DNA of 5,929 nucleotides from Deltaproteobacteria bacterium (GCA_019307645.1 JAFDJF010000183.1:1-5929), one strand, 5' to 3'; positions 1-5,788 are shown, counted from the first letter of the stretch. Numbers and translations: made by a program. Notes: generated by a model from the letters alone, not told the origin.

Positions 1-155
1 ATATTCTGGCAGGACATATCATATGCTATCTGGTTGATTATATTCTCTTTCAAATGCATTAAGCCATTGATCGTTAAGAAGTAACTACGCAGGTTTAAGG
101 GTTCACGGTTAAACCCGATTTTATCGGGATTTTCTTCATGTTTCCAGAGCGACAT
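1..155 (-). CDS. N-terminal part of an unidentified protein, cut by the window edge
   Basis: An open frame begins with ATG at 155-153 and runs 51 codons without a stop to the window edge. The product starts MSLWKHEENPDKIGF and continues with a helix-like stretch ending IAYDMSCQN. I do not recognise the family. Support comes from a good Shine-Dalgarno sequence (AAAGGA, 7 bases before the ATG) and a protein-like composition with Trp, charged residues and an amphipathic tail. Against it, the frame is short, and bases 81-110 closely resemble a repeat found again at 1326-1344, so residues of about NREPLNLRSY would be encoded by repeat sequence. It would be divergently oriented from the gene at 359. 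No signal peptide or membrane segment is visible in the part seen. Confidence 0.45.
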   Translation of the reverse strand, partial: MSLWKHEENPDKIGFNREPLNLRSYFLTINGLMHLKENIINQIAYDMSCQN

Positions 156-342
156 AGCGTGTTCCTTTGACTTTGTGTGCAAAACCGTTGGGCATATCAA
201 AAAACCGGATGAACAGGGTATTTGTCTAAAGAATAGAGCCCTTCTTTCATTGCTTTTAACCTTGACTGTCGGAGCGAAGCGTAGATCCCGTCTGAAGCGA
301 AAGCGGGAAACCGTGAACCTTATAACCTGCGTTATGAATAAC
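81..342. repeat. Imperfect inverted-repeat pair (arms 88-110 and 309-331), possible MITE-like element
   Basis: The left arm contains CGCAGGTT (88-95) and GGTTCACGGTT (100-110). The right arm contains their reverse complements AACCGTGAACC (309-319) and AACCTGCG (324-331). Aligned over about 23 bases, the arms differ by one gap and one mismatch. The left arm also matches 1326-1344 in direct orientation at 18 of 19 bases. The roughly 200 bases between the arms show no transposase. This could be a non-autonomous element or two independent insertions of a short dispersed repeat. The left arm lies inside the putative minus-strand reading frame at the edge. Confidence 0.5.
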
Positions 343-358
343 TTACCGAGACAATATT
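156..358. other. Gap between putative divergent genes; no convincing promoter
   Basis: This stretch separates the minus-strand start at 155 from the plus-strand start at 359. It contains the right repeat arm (309-331). TTGACT at 167-172 resembles a -35 box, but the best -10 candidates (GGCATA, CATATC) are poor or badly spaced. A 63-codon GTG-initiated frame (175-366) crosses the repeat arm, lacks a Shine-Dalgarno sequence and looks random. The start at 359 is preceded only by a weak GAG (about 349-351). Confidence 0.5.
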
Positions 359-1306
359 ATGACTGAAATAACGCCCATATCATTGGACGAAGTAAAATCA
401 TACCCGCTTAAAAACAGGCTCAGCAAGGTAAGCGCTGATTATTTTGGCAAAACCTGGAGTTCGGGCGGATCTATCACCCGCTGGCTGAAATCTCTGCCCA
501 AGATTCTTTCCGGAAATGACCTTAGAGATATCGTTGACTGCATGGTCCGGGCCGCGACCTCTGAAAAGACAATCATCCTGGCAATGGGCGCTCACCCAAT
601 AAAAGTAGGCCTTAACCCCATTATACTGGACCTTCTGGAGCGCGGGATCATAAGTGGGGTGGCCATGAACGGAGCGGGAATTATCCATGATGCTGAAGTG
701 GCCATGACCGGCAACACCTCGGAAGACGTAGCCGCCGTACTCGGGGAAGGGAAATTCGGAATGGCTGAGGAAACAGGCGCGCTTCTCAATACAGCCATTT
801 CAGAAGGAGCGGAACTGGGACTGGGACTGGGCAAATCAATAGGGGCCATGCTGACCCGGGAGGATTTCCCATACAACCATTTAAGCCTACTGGCAAGGGC
901 CTATGAACTGGGCATCCCTGTAACTGTTCATGTGGCGATTGGAACCGACATCATCCATTTCCATCCCAATGTGAATGGGGCTGCCATCGGCACAACCTCT
1001 CATCTGGACTTCCGTTTATTTGCCCGCCTCGTTTCGACATTAAAGCAAGGTGTTTTCATAAATCTCGGGTCTGCGGTCATCATGCCTGAGGTATTTTTGA
1101 AGGCGCTGAGCCTGGTTAGAAATCTTGGGCATGATGTCAGAGATTTCACCACGGTAAATATGGACTTTATTCAACATTACCGACCTATGACCAACGTGGT
1201 TCACAGGCCCACGCTGGAAAGTGGCAGGGGTTACAGTCTGGTGGGCCACCATGAGATAATGTTTCCTTTGCTGGCTGCAGCGGTTATTGAAGGTTTGGAG
1301 AAATAG
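359..1306 (+). CDS. Deoxyhypusine synthase family protein, probably not a true deoxyhypusine synthase
   Basis: This 315-residue protein has the deoxyhypusine synthase fold, an NAD-binding Rossmann-like enzyme family. Segments align by eye with human DHS in order: TIILAMGAHPIKVGLNP then VAMNGAGIIHD (71-111) match the region with the TAGG-EED motif; GIPVTVHVAIGTDIIHFHP (185-203) matches the segment with GDMIFFH; GVFINLGSAVIMPEV (231-245) matches GMIILGGGVVKHHI; and IMFPLLAAAVIEGL (300-313) matches the C-terminal LVFPLL helix. True DHS moves the aminobutyl group of spermidine to a lysine of eIF5A through an enzyme-lysine intermediate. Here the region equivalent to the SWGKI lysine (residues 275-298) contains no lysine, and the VVKHH lysine and histidines are replaced by MPE. 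Bacteria use EF-P and lack eIF5A, so the substrate is unknown. The protein is slightly shorter than human DHS (369). No signal peptide is seen, so it is probably cytoplasmic. The ATG has a weak Shine-Dalgarno sequence, but no better downstream start precedes the conserved region. Confidence 0.88.
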   Translation: MTEITPISLDEVKSYPLKNRLSKVSADYFGKTWSSGGSITRWLKSLPKILSGNDLRDIVDCMVRAATSEKTIILAMGAHPIKVGLNPIILDLLERGIISGVAMNGAGIIHDAEVAMTGNTSEDVAAVLGEGKFGMAEETGALLNTAISEGAELGLGLGKSIGAMLTREDFPYNHLSLLARAYELGIPVTVHVAIGTDIIHFHPNVNGAAIGTTSHLDFRLFARLVSTLKQGVFINLGSAVIMPEVFLKALSLVRNLGHDVRDFTTVNMDFIQHYRPMTNVVHRPTLESGRGYSLVGHHEIMFPLLAAAVIEGLEK

Positions 1307-1314
1307 AAAGTTAG

Positions 1315-1417
1315 TAAGTATCTCAGGTTCAAGGGTTCACGGTTCAGCGGTTCAGCGGTTTATGGAGCAACCGTGAATTCCGGCGGCGGCGGGAAACCTA
1401 ACAACCTGAGTCGTTAC
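1315..1417. repeat. Compact inverted-repeat element with GGTTCA tandem units
   Basis: CTCAGGTT (1322-1329) pairs with AACCTGAG (1403-1410), and TTCACGGTT (1336-1344) pairs with AACCGTGAA (1369-1377), giving a nested, interrupted hairpin. Inside the left half, GGTTCA or GGTTTA recurs at 1326, 1334, 1341, 1349 and 1357 with a spacing of 7-8 bases. The right half has a CGGCGGCGGCGGG run (1381-1393). The left arm matches 92-110 at 18 of 19 bases, which makes this a second copy of the repeat seen upstream of the DHS-like gene. It starts within 10 bases of that gene's stop codon. No T-tract follows, so it is not a standard intrinsic terminator. Confidence 0.6.
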
Positions 1418-1470
1418 GTTTGTAACTGCTCAAGGCTCGCGTAATAACAACTTCGATTTTTGTGCTTGGG
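1413..1470. repeat. Short palindrome plus a GGCTCGCG-type repeat, ending in the fmdB ribosome binding site
   Basis: GTTAC (1413-1417) and GTAAC (1422-1426) form a small palindrome with a 4-base loop. It is followed by AAGGCTCGCG (1432-1441), then AATAACAACTTC (1443-1454) and TTTTTGTGCTTGGG (1457-1470). The same order of blocks (GGCTCGCG, ATAACTTC, CTTGG) occurs at 5821-5851 near the right edge, suggesting two members of one dispersed family. The final GGGAG (1468-1472) is the Shine-Dalgarno sequence of the zinc-ribbon gene, 6 bases before its ATG. Confidence 0.45.
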
Positions 1471-1478
1471 AGAAGCAT

Positions 1479-1715
1479 ATGCCGATTTACGAATACAGAT
1501 GTTTAAAATGCGAAGAGGATTTTGAAACCATTGTTTTTGGGAGCAATGACAAGGTGACCTGCCCCCACTGTAAAGGGGCAAAGCTGGAACGTCTCATGTC
1601 GTCTTTTGGTTTCAGAAGCGGCGCAGGAGGTAGTGGTGAAAGTTACACACCTTCCTCCGGTTCATCGTCCGGATGCGCCTCCTGTGCGGGTGGGGATTGC
1701 ACAACTTGCCATTAA
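1479..1715 (+). CDS. FmdB family zinc-ribbon protein
   Basis: This 78-residue protein starts MPIYEYRCLKCEEDFE, the hallmark N-terminus of the FmdB (CxxC_CXXC_SSSS) family. Cys8 and Cys11 with Cys28 and Cys31 (CPHC) form a four-cysteine zinc ribbon over residues 1-40. A Gly/Ser-rich linker (46-65) follows, then a second cysteine cluster, CASC (66-69) and CTTCH (74-78), typical of longer members of the family. CTTCH formally matches CxxCH, but without a signal peptide haem attachment is unlikely; a second metal site is more plausible. FmdB was named as a putative regulator of an amidase operon, and the general role of the family is unsettled. The ATG is preceded by GGGAG with 6-base spacing. 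Its neighbours are not functionally linked to it in any obvious way. Confidence 0.92.
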   Translation: MPIYEYRCLKCEEDFETIVFGSNDKVTCPHCKGAKLERLMSSFGFRSGAGGSGESYTPSSGSSSGCASCAGGDCTTCH

Positions 1716-1721
1716 TACTAG

Positions 1722-1778
1722 GACAGGATAACAGGGTCGTATAAATAATAAAATCCCGCACATCCTGTTAATCCTGTC
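1722..1778. repeat. Inverted repeat of the ACAGGATTAACAGG type, hairpin before ispF
   Basis: GACAGGATAACAGG (1722-1735) is the reverse complement of CCTGTTAATCCTGTC (1764-1778) apart from one bulged base, giving a 14-bp stem with an AT-rich loop. Six A residues follow on the plus strand. The sequence resembles the GACAGGATTAACAGG-type intergenic repeats I recall from other bacterial genomes. It starts 7 bases after the fmdB stop and ends just before the ispF ribosome binding site. It could weaken read-through or act at the RNA level, but no T-tract is present for plus-strand termination. Confidence 0.65.
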
Positions 1779-1782
1779 AAAA

Positions 1783-1796
1783 AAGGACACGCTTTG
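1783..1796 (+). promoter_or_regulatory. Ribosome binding site and TTG start of ispF
   Basis: AAGGA (1783-1787) lies 6 bases before TTG (1794-1796). No ATG or GTG in this frame between the hairpin and the conserved GFGYDAH motif offers an alternative, so TTG is the likely initiation codon. The surrounding GTCAAAAAAGGACACGCT resembles GTCAAAGGAACACGCT before the minus-strand ATG at 155. Confidence 0.7.
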
Positions 1797-2273
1797 TTTC
1801 GGATTGGTTTCGGATATGACGCACATCGCCTGGTTGCAGGACGGGCCTTGATACTTGGGGGTGTCGAAGTTCCCCACTCGGCAGGCCTTGAGGGACATTC
1901 TGATGCAGACGTCCTGACCCATGCCGTGATAGATGCAGTCATCGGAGCCCTTGGAATGGGAGATATTGGACAGCACTTCCCGGATACAGATTCTGCTTAT
2001 AAGGCGGCAAACAGTCTTTCCCTTCTGGATAAAGCCATGGGATGGGTGAGGCGCGATGGATTTAAAGTAAACAACCTGGACACAACCATTGTTGCGGAAA
2101 AACCCAAACTGGCGCCTTACCTGTCCGCTATGAGTGAAAAACTGGCAGAAGTGCTTGATGCCTCGCCAGGTCAAGTCAACACAAAGGCAACGACGACTGA
2201 AGGAATGGGTTTTTGCGGCAGGGGGGAGGGAATAGCTGCCTACGCTGTGATCAGTCTGGTTGCTGTGTTGTGA
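1794..2273 (+). CDS. ispF: 2-C-methyl-D-erythritol 2,4-cyclodiphosphate synthase
   Basis: IspF converts 4-diphosphocytidyl-methylerythritol 2-phosphate to methylerythritol 2,4-cyclodiphosphate with release of CMP, the fifth step of the MEP route to isoprenoids; the family is a cytosolic homotrimer with metal sites. The 159-residue length is normal. Metal ligands are present as Asp9, His11 (GYDAH) and His43 (HSDADVLTH). The DIGQHFPD motif (57-64) and the C-terminal TTTEGMGFCGRGEGI signature (133-147) are intact, including the Thr-Thr-x-Glu region used for CMP binding. Cys141 replaces the Thr found in E. coli at that site. The start is TTG, with a clear AAGGA. The usual partner ispD is not adjacent, so the gene is not an ispDF fusion or pair here. 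The following gene begins 4 bases after the stop, which suggests one transcript. Confidence 0.98.
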   Translation: MFRIGFGYDAHRLVAGRALILGGVEVPHSAGLEGHSDADVLTHAVIDAVIGALGMGDIGQHFPDTDSAYKAANSLSLLDKAMGWVRRDGFKVNNLDTTIVAEKPKLAPYLSAMSEKLAEVLDASPGQVNTKATTTEGMGFCGRGEGIAAYAVISLVAVL

Positions 2274-2277
2274 GGCT

Positions 2278-2793
2278 ATGAACGACCTGGAAAAGCTGAA
2301 AAAAACACTCTTCCGCTATTTAAAAGAAAACGAAATCCAGTTTTCCCGGATCTTTGATGATTCCATGCAGGATAGGGCCGTGGCAAAATTCTCTTTTGAT
2401 CTGGGATCTCCCGCCTGCATTCTCTGCGGTCCTTTTCGGGATGGGGCAAAGGAACTCACATCCATCGCCCATGAAGCCGGACATGTGATGATTCACAAAA
2501 AAATGACTCGTGAAGAGCTTCGAAACTATGTCTGCACCATGTTTGCCGCCAACAAATTGGGAGTTGGAAAGATTGCCCCCCTTGCCCAGACGTTTATCCT
2601 TGAAATAGAAGCAAAGGCCTCGGCAAAAGGGCTGGATATCCTGCAAAAAATCGGCATTGAAGACGGAGATCTCCGGATTGTGAAAGAGATGATGACCCGG
2701 TGGTATGCGACATATGAAAAGCAGTGTCAGGACGATGTGGTTAAAAAGGCGCGTGAGAAGATAATTCAGAATAAAAACCCTGCCTTTGTTTAG
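2278..2793 (+). CDS. Small HEAGH putative zinc metallopeptidase, uncharacterised
   Basis: The 171-residue product has no signal peptide or membrane segment. It carries HEAGH at residues 65-69 within TSIAHEAGHVMIH, a match to the HExxH zinc-peptidase signature: His65 and His69 as metal ligands and Glu66 as catalytic base. A helix with Glu109 and Glu111 (FILEIEAKA), about 40 residues later, could supply the third ligand, as in gluzincin-like or ImmA/IrrE-type proteins; that assignment is inferred. The C-terminal third is charged and helical. I cannot name the family with confidence. The ATG at 2278 is 4 bases after the ispF stop. Its GAGG (2272-2275) is only 2 bases upstream, so a TTG at 2260 overlapping ispF (177 residues) is an alternative. 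The gene converges on dinB with only 20 bases between the stops. Confidence 0.85.
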   Translation: MNDLEKLKKTLFRYLKENEIQFSRIFDDSMQDRAVAKFSFDLGSPACILCGPFRDGAKELTSIAHEAGHVMIHKKMTREELRNYVCTMFAANKLGVGKIAPLAQTFILEIEAKASAKGLDILQKIGIEDGDLRIVKEMMTRWYATYEKQCQDDVVKKAREKIIQNKNPAFV

Positions 2794-2813
2794 CCTCCGT
2801 TTTGAAACTGGCT

Positions 2814-4013
2814 CTACTGATTGACAATAAGCGTGCCCGGCCGGACGCTGTTGTCCCCATGCTTTTCGTGTAATGAATCCAGCGCCGTATTCAACATCTT
2901 CCTTTTCATGGCCCCCTCTCTTTCCAGAAAAAGGGATAGCTGCCCTCTTGTATCAGGAGGACACAGTTGAGAAAGGGAGACTCCCAAAAGACGGGTAGGC
3001 CTTTTTCCCACCTCTGTCTTTTCAAGCAGGCGGCACGCAATTGAATATATCAGAAAACCATCTTCCGTAGGTTCTGTCAGGGTTGTGGAACGGGTTATTT
3101 GAACAAAATCGCTGTATTTGACTTTCAGCGTAATGGTCTTTCCAGTAACGCCCTGTCCTCGCATCCGTCGGGCCACTTTACCGGACAACGCGAGAAGCTC
3201 TTTTTTTGCCGCGTCCAGTTCCATTATATCCTGGAGAAAAGTCTCTTCATGACCGACAGACTTTGCCACTTGCATCGGCATCACATCTCTGTCATCTATT
3301 CCCAGGGACAGCAAATGCATTTTGAGACCGTGCTTGCCGAATTTCGTTTCCAAAATCTTTACCGGCACCCGGCTCAGATCGCCAAAAGTGCGGACGTTGA
3401 GACGAGCCAGGGCCTCCTGGGTCACCTTCCCAACGCCCCACATCTTTTTTATGGGAAGCGGTTCTAAAAAATCCGTGACCCTGGCGGGAGTCACAACCGT
3501 TAACCCGTCAGGCTTTTCCATATCAGATGCGATCTTGGCCACAAATTTCGATGGGGCCGCCCCTGCGGATACGGTCAACCCTGTTTCCATCAAAACCATT
3601 TGTTTGATTTTTTTTGCAATCTCTACCGGACCACCCAAAAGGCGCTCTGAACCGGTCACATCAAGAAAAGCCTCATCTATGGAAAGAGGCTCGACCAGCG
3701 GCGTGAACCGATGAAATATTTCAAATATCTGTTTGGAAACCTCTCGGTATCTTGACATCCTGACCGACAGGAAAACTCCCTCAGGACAAAGACGCATGGC
3801 CCTGGCCACAGGCTGGGCGGAATGGACACCGAATTTTCGCGCTTCATACGAGGCAGAGGACACGACCCCCCTTTCCCTGCCGCCACCCACGATCACTGGT
3901 TTCCCCTTTAATTCCGGATTATCCAGAACCTCAACCGCAGGATAGAAGGCATCCATGTCCAGATGAAGGATTGCTTTGGATTTTCTTTGGCTGTCCATAG
4001 GATTAGCGGCCAT
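2814..4013 (-). CDS. dinB: DNA polymerase IV (Y-family translesion polymerase)
   Basis: This 399-residue Y-family polymerase copies past damaged or distorted template bases. The palm domain has LDMDAFYPAVE (18-28) with catalytic Asp19, and SIDEAFLDVTG (111-121) with catalytic Asp113 and Glu114. Tyr24 occupies the steric-gate position that excludes ribonucleotides, as in Sulfolobus Dpo4, where E. coli has Phe. SAGAAPSKFVAKIASD (149-164) and the WGVG helix-hairpin-helix (192-195) are typical, and the little-finger domain follows. QLSLF (358-362) is a canonical sliding-clamp binding motif, followed by about 37 extra residues, so the motif is not at the extreme C-terminus. The start at 4013 overlaps the upstream radical SAM gene by 11 bases, and GAGAAG lies upstream at suitable spacing; Met6 (3998) is a weaker alternative. 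No LexA box is evident directly before it, so expression probably depends on the operon promoter. Confidence 0.97.
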   Translation of the reverse strand: MAANPMDSQRKSKAILHLDMDAFYPAVEVLDNPELKGKPVIVGGGRERGVVSSASYEARKFGVHSAQPVARAMRLCPEGVFLSVRMSRYREVSKQIFEIFHRFTPLVEPLSIDEAFLDVTGSERLLGGPVEIAKKIKQMVLMETGLTVSAGAAPSKFVAKIASDMEKPDGLTVVTPARVTDFLEPLPIKKMWGVGKVTQEALARLNVRTFGDLSRVPVKILETKFGKHGLKMHLLSLGIDDRDVMPMQVAKSVGHEETFLQDIMELDAAKKELLALSGKVARRMRGQGVTGKTITLKVKYSDFVQITRSTTLTEPTEDGFLIYSIACRLLEKTEVGKRPTRLLGVSLSQLCPPDTRGQLSLFLEREGAMKRKMLNTALDSLHEKHGDNSVRPGTLIVNQ

Positions 4014-4941
4014 CCAGGCAACTTCTCAATCGAACCCTGGGATCAAGCCGGGTAAGCCCCGATTTCCTGGCTGCATCAACAGCAGTCCGGTACTCCTCGG
4101 CCGTAAGACGGCTGCGGATGAAGTCATCTTCATCTGCTGTGCCGCAAGGCCTGTACTGGTCCATTACATTAAGGTAGGTGTTTAGAGAGATCTCCTTTGC
4201 GAGAAACGCCATGATCTTATCGCTTCCGGCCACATCGTTCGGCATAACCAGATGCCTCACAAGCAGTCCGCGTAAGGCGATACCGTTATCATCCACTGTC
4301 AGGTCGCCCACCTGGCGGTGCATTTCCTTGATTGCGCCAACTGCCGCATCCCTGTAATCAGCCGCATTGCAGAACCTTTCCGACCACTTGTCATCCCAGA
4401 ACTTAAAGTCCGGCATGTATATGTCAAAGATTCCGTCCAGAAGGGTCAGGGTTTCCCTGCTGTCATATCCGCTTGAGTTATACACCAGCGGCACGGCCAG
4501 GCCCTGTTCGATGGCCGGGATGAGGGCTTCAATGATCTGAGGCACAACATGGCTTGGCGTAACAAAATTGATGTTGTGGCAGCCCCTCTCAGCCAGATGG
4601 ATCATCATGGCAGCCATTTGTTCCGGCTCCACGACCACGCCCTCACCCAGGTGGCTGATATCATAGTTCTGGCAAAAACTGCAGCGCAGGTTGCAGCCGC
4701 TTAAAAAAATAGTCCCGGACCCATGTGTGCCGACGAGCGGACCCTCTTCGCCAAAATGAGCATTATAGCTGGCGATTCTGGCCTTCCGTCCTGTGTCACA
4801 AAAGCCGGTTTCCCCATCCAGACGGTTTACGCCGCACTTTCGGGGACAAAGTCGGCAGGATTCCATCAGCTTTAAAAGCGCTTTCAACCGATTCGACAGT
4901 TCGCCGTCACGGTAAAGCTTTAAATAGAGAGGCTCTGCCAT
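4003..4941 (-). CDS. PflX-like radical SAM protein (COG1313 type)
   Basis: The 312-residue protein resembles pyruvate formate-lyase activating enzyme homologues of the COG1313/PflX group. The radical SAM cluster motif CNLRCSFC gives Cys83, Cys87 and Cys90, which would hold a 4Fe-4S cluster that cleaves S-adenosylmethionine. Before it lies a second cysteine group, CRLCPRKCGVNR ending GFC (Cys29, Cys32, Cys36, Cys48), typical of this group and possibly another metal site. NINFVTPSHVVPQ (124-136), YNSSGYD (154-160) and MPDFKFW (176-182) are further barrel motifs. The substrate is not known and no pyruvate formate-lyase or glycyl-radical enzyme is in the window. An ATG at 4965 would add 8 residues, but its AGGGGG touches the start codon; the ATG at 4941 has AAGGG about 9 bases upstream and is preferred. 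It lies between the BI-1 gene and dinB, overlapping dinB. Confidence 0.9.
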   Translation of the reverse strand: MAEPLYLKLYRDGELSNRLKALLKLMESCRLCPRKCGVNRLDGETGFCDTGRKARIASYNAHFGEEGPLVGTHGSGTIFLSGCNLRCSFCQNYDISHLGEGVVVEPEQMAAMMIHLAERGCHNINFVTPSHVVPQIIEALIPAIEQGLAVPLVYNSSGYDSRETLTLLDGIFDIYMPDFKFWDDKWSERFCNAADYRDAAVGAIKEMHRQVGDLTVDDNGIALRGLLVRHLVMPNDVAGSDKIMAFLAKEISLNTYLNVMDQYRPCGTADEDDFIRSRLTAEEYRTAVDAARKSGLTRLDPRVRLRSCLDGR

Positions 4942-4998
4942 TATTGAATGCCCTTGAAACAACATCCCCCTGACAGGTATAGGAGGCTGTCCCCGCTG

Positions 4999-5700
4999 CT
5001 AATCTCTGCCCTGCCCGAATATCCTGAGAAGCATTAAAAACAAGTTGATAAAGTCCAGGTAGAGGGAAAGCGCCCCTATGATGGCCCCTTTTCTCATGAC
5101 AGCGCCATCAAGATCCGCGGGCTGAGTGCGCGCCATATTTTTGAGCTTTTGCGTGTCATAGGCCGTAAGACCCACAAAGACAATAACGCCGATGTACCCG
5201 ATGATATAATGCATGGCGCTGCTTCTGATAAACATATTGACAAGAGACGCAATAATGATCCCGATCAAACCCATCATCAAAAACCCGCCCAAAGAAGTCA
5301 GGTCCCGTTTTGTGGTCCAGCCATAAACACTGCACCCGACAAATGTGCCGGCACAGATAAAAAAGGTGCTCGCGATTGATGTCTGAGTGTAAACGATAAA
5401 GATAGGCGCCAGGAAAACGCCCATCAGGGCCGAATAGACGACAAAAAGGCATGTTGCCGTCCCAGCGCTCATCCTGTTCACCATTCTGCTGATTGACACC
5501 ACCAGGCCAATGATCGCCACAAAAAGCACGATTTGGATAAGCGGGCTGCTGATAACGCTTAGTATACTCTGGTTATTAGCGACATAAAAGGCCATGCCTC
5601 CGGTCAGGGCAAGCCCGACAGCCATCCAGTTGTAAACACTTCTGACAAAATCATTGACCAGGGCCTCTGATCTTGGCCTTGCGATGGAATGTTGTTCCAT
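4999..5700 (-). CDS. Bax inhibitor-1/YccA family integral membrane protein
   Basis: The 233-residue protein has seven predicted hydrophobic segments, about residues 22-41, 53-71, 79-103, 108-126, 137-157, 163-182 and 205-227, after a polar N-terminus. The family signature is present in the last helices: GLTAYDTQKLK (177-187) and ALSLYLDFINLFLMLLRIFG (210-229). Asp182 and Asp216 probably correspond to the di-aspartyl sensor of the Bacillus homologue YetJ, a pH-sensitive calcium leak channel. E. coli YccA instead modulates the FtsH protease, so the exact role is open. It sits in the cytoplasmic membrane. The ATG has an excellent GGAGGAG (5712-5706) with 5-base spacing, and a promoter lies about 60 bases upstream. 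It is the first gene of the three-gene minus-strand cluster. Confidence 0.96.
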   Translation of the reverse strand: MEQHSIARPRSEALVNDFVRSVYNWMAVGLALTGGMAFYVANNQSILSVISSPLIQIVLFVAIIGLVVSISRMVNRMSAGTATCLFVVYSALMGVFLAPIFIVYTQTSIASTFFICAGTFVGCSVYGWTTKRDLTSLGGFLMMGLIGIIIASLVNMFIRSSAMHYIIGYIGVIVFVGLTAYDTQKLKNMARTQPADLDGAVMRKGAIIGALSLYLDFINLFLMLLRIFGQGRD

Positions 5701-5705
5701 ATTTT

Positions 5706-5712
5706 CTCCTCC
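5706..5712 (-). promoter_or_regulatory. Strong ribosome binding site of the BI-1 family gene
   Basis: GGAGGAG on the minus strand, 5 bases before the ATG at 5700. It is the closest match to the Shine-Dalgarno consensus in the window and fixes the start. Confidence 0.85.
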
Positions 5713-5760
5713 TGAAACACTTTTGTTATGAACTTAATATCCTACATTCTCTTATGGATA

Positions 5761-5788
5761 ATTATAATTGCTGCTCAGAAAACTTCAA
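5761..5788 (-). promoter_or_regulatory. Sigma70-type promoter for the BI-1, radical SAM, dinB cluster
   Basis: On the minus strand, TTGAAG (5788-5783) and a perfect TATAAT (5766-5761) are separated by 16 bases. Transcription would start near 5754, leaving a leader of about 54 bases before the ATG at 5700. The gaps between the three downstream genes contain no terminator-like hairpin, so one transcript is likely. No operator palindrome overlaps it. Confidence 0.6.

Noticed and set aside
114..136. CCCGAT / ATCGGG hairpin followed by ATTTTCTT, resembling a short terminator
   Set aside because: The stem is only 6 bp, the T-tract is interrupted, and it falls inside the probable minus-strand reading frame.
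175..366. 63-codon plus-strand frame with GTG start
   Set aside because: It has no Shine-Dalgarno sequence, crosses a repeat arm, overlaps the next start, and its product is rich in Arg/Lys/Leu without recognisable motifs.
1381..1393. CGGCGGCGGCGGG run as a separate microsatellite
   Set aside because: It is only four units long and is described as part of the surrounding repeat element.
1662..2174. 170-codon minus-strand frame opposite fmdB and ispF
   Set aside because: It is antisense to two well-supported genes, and its product has no family motif.
2794..2813. Possible bidirectional terminator between the convergent genes
   Set aside because: The 20-base gap has no stem longer than about 4 bp and no T-tract.
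3099..3945. Several plus-strand frames of 70-130 codons
   Set aside because: They are antisense to dinB, whose motifs and full length are intact.
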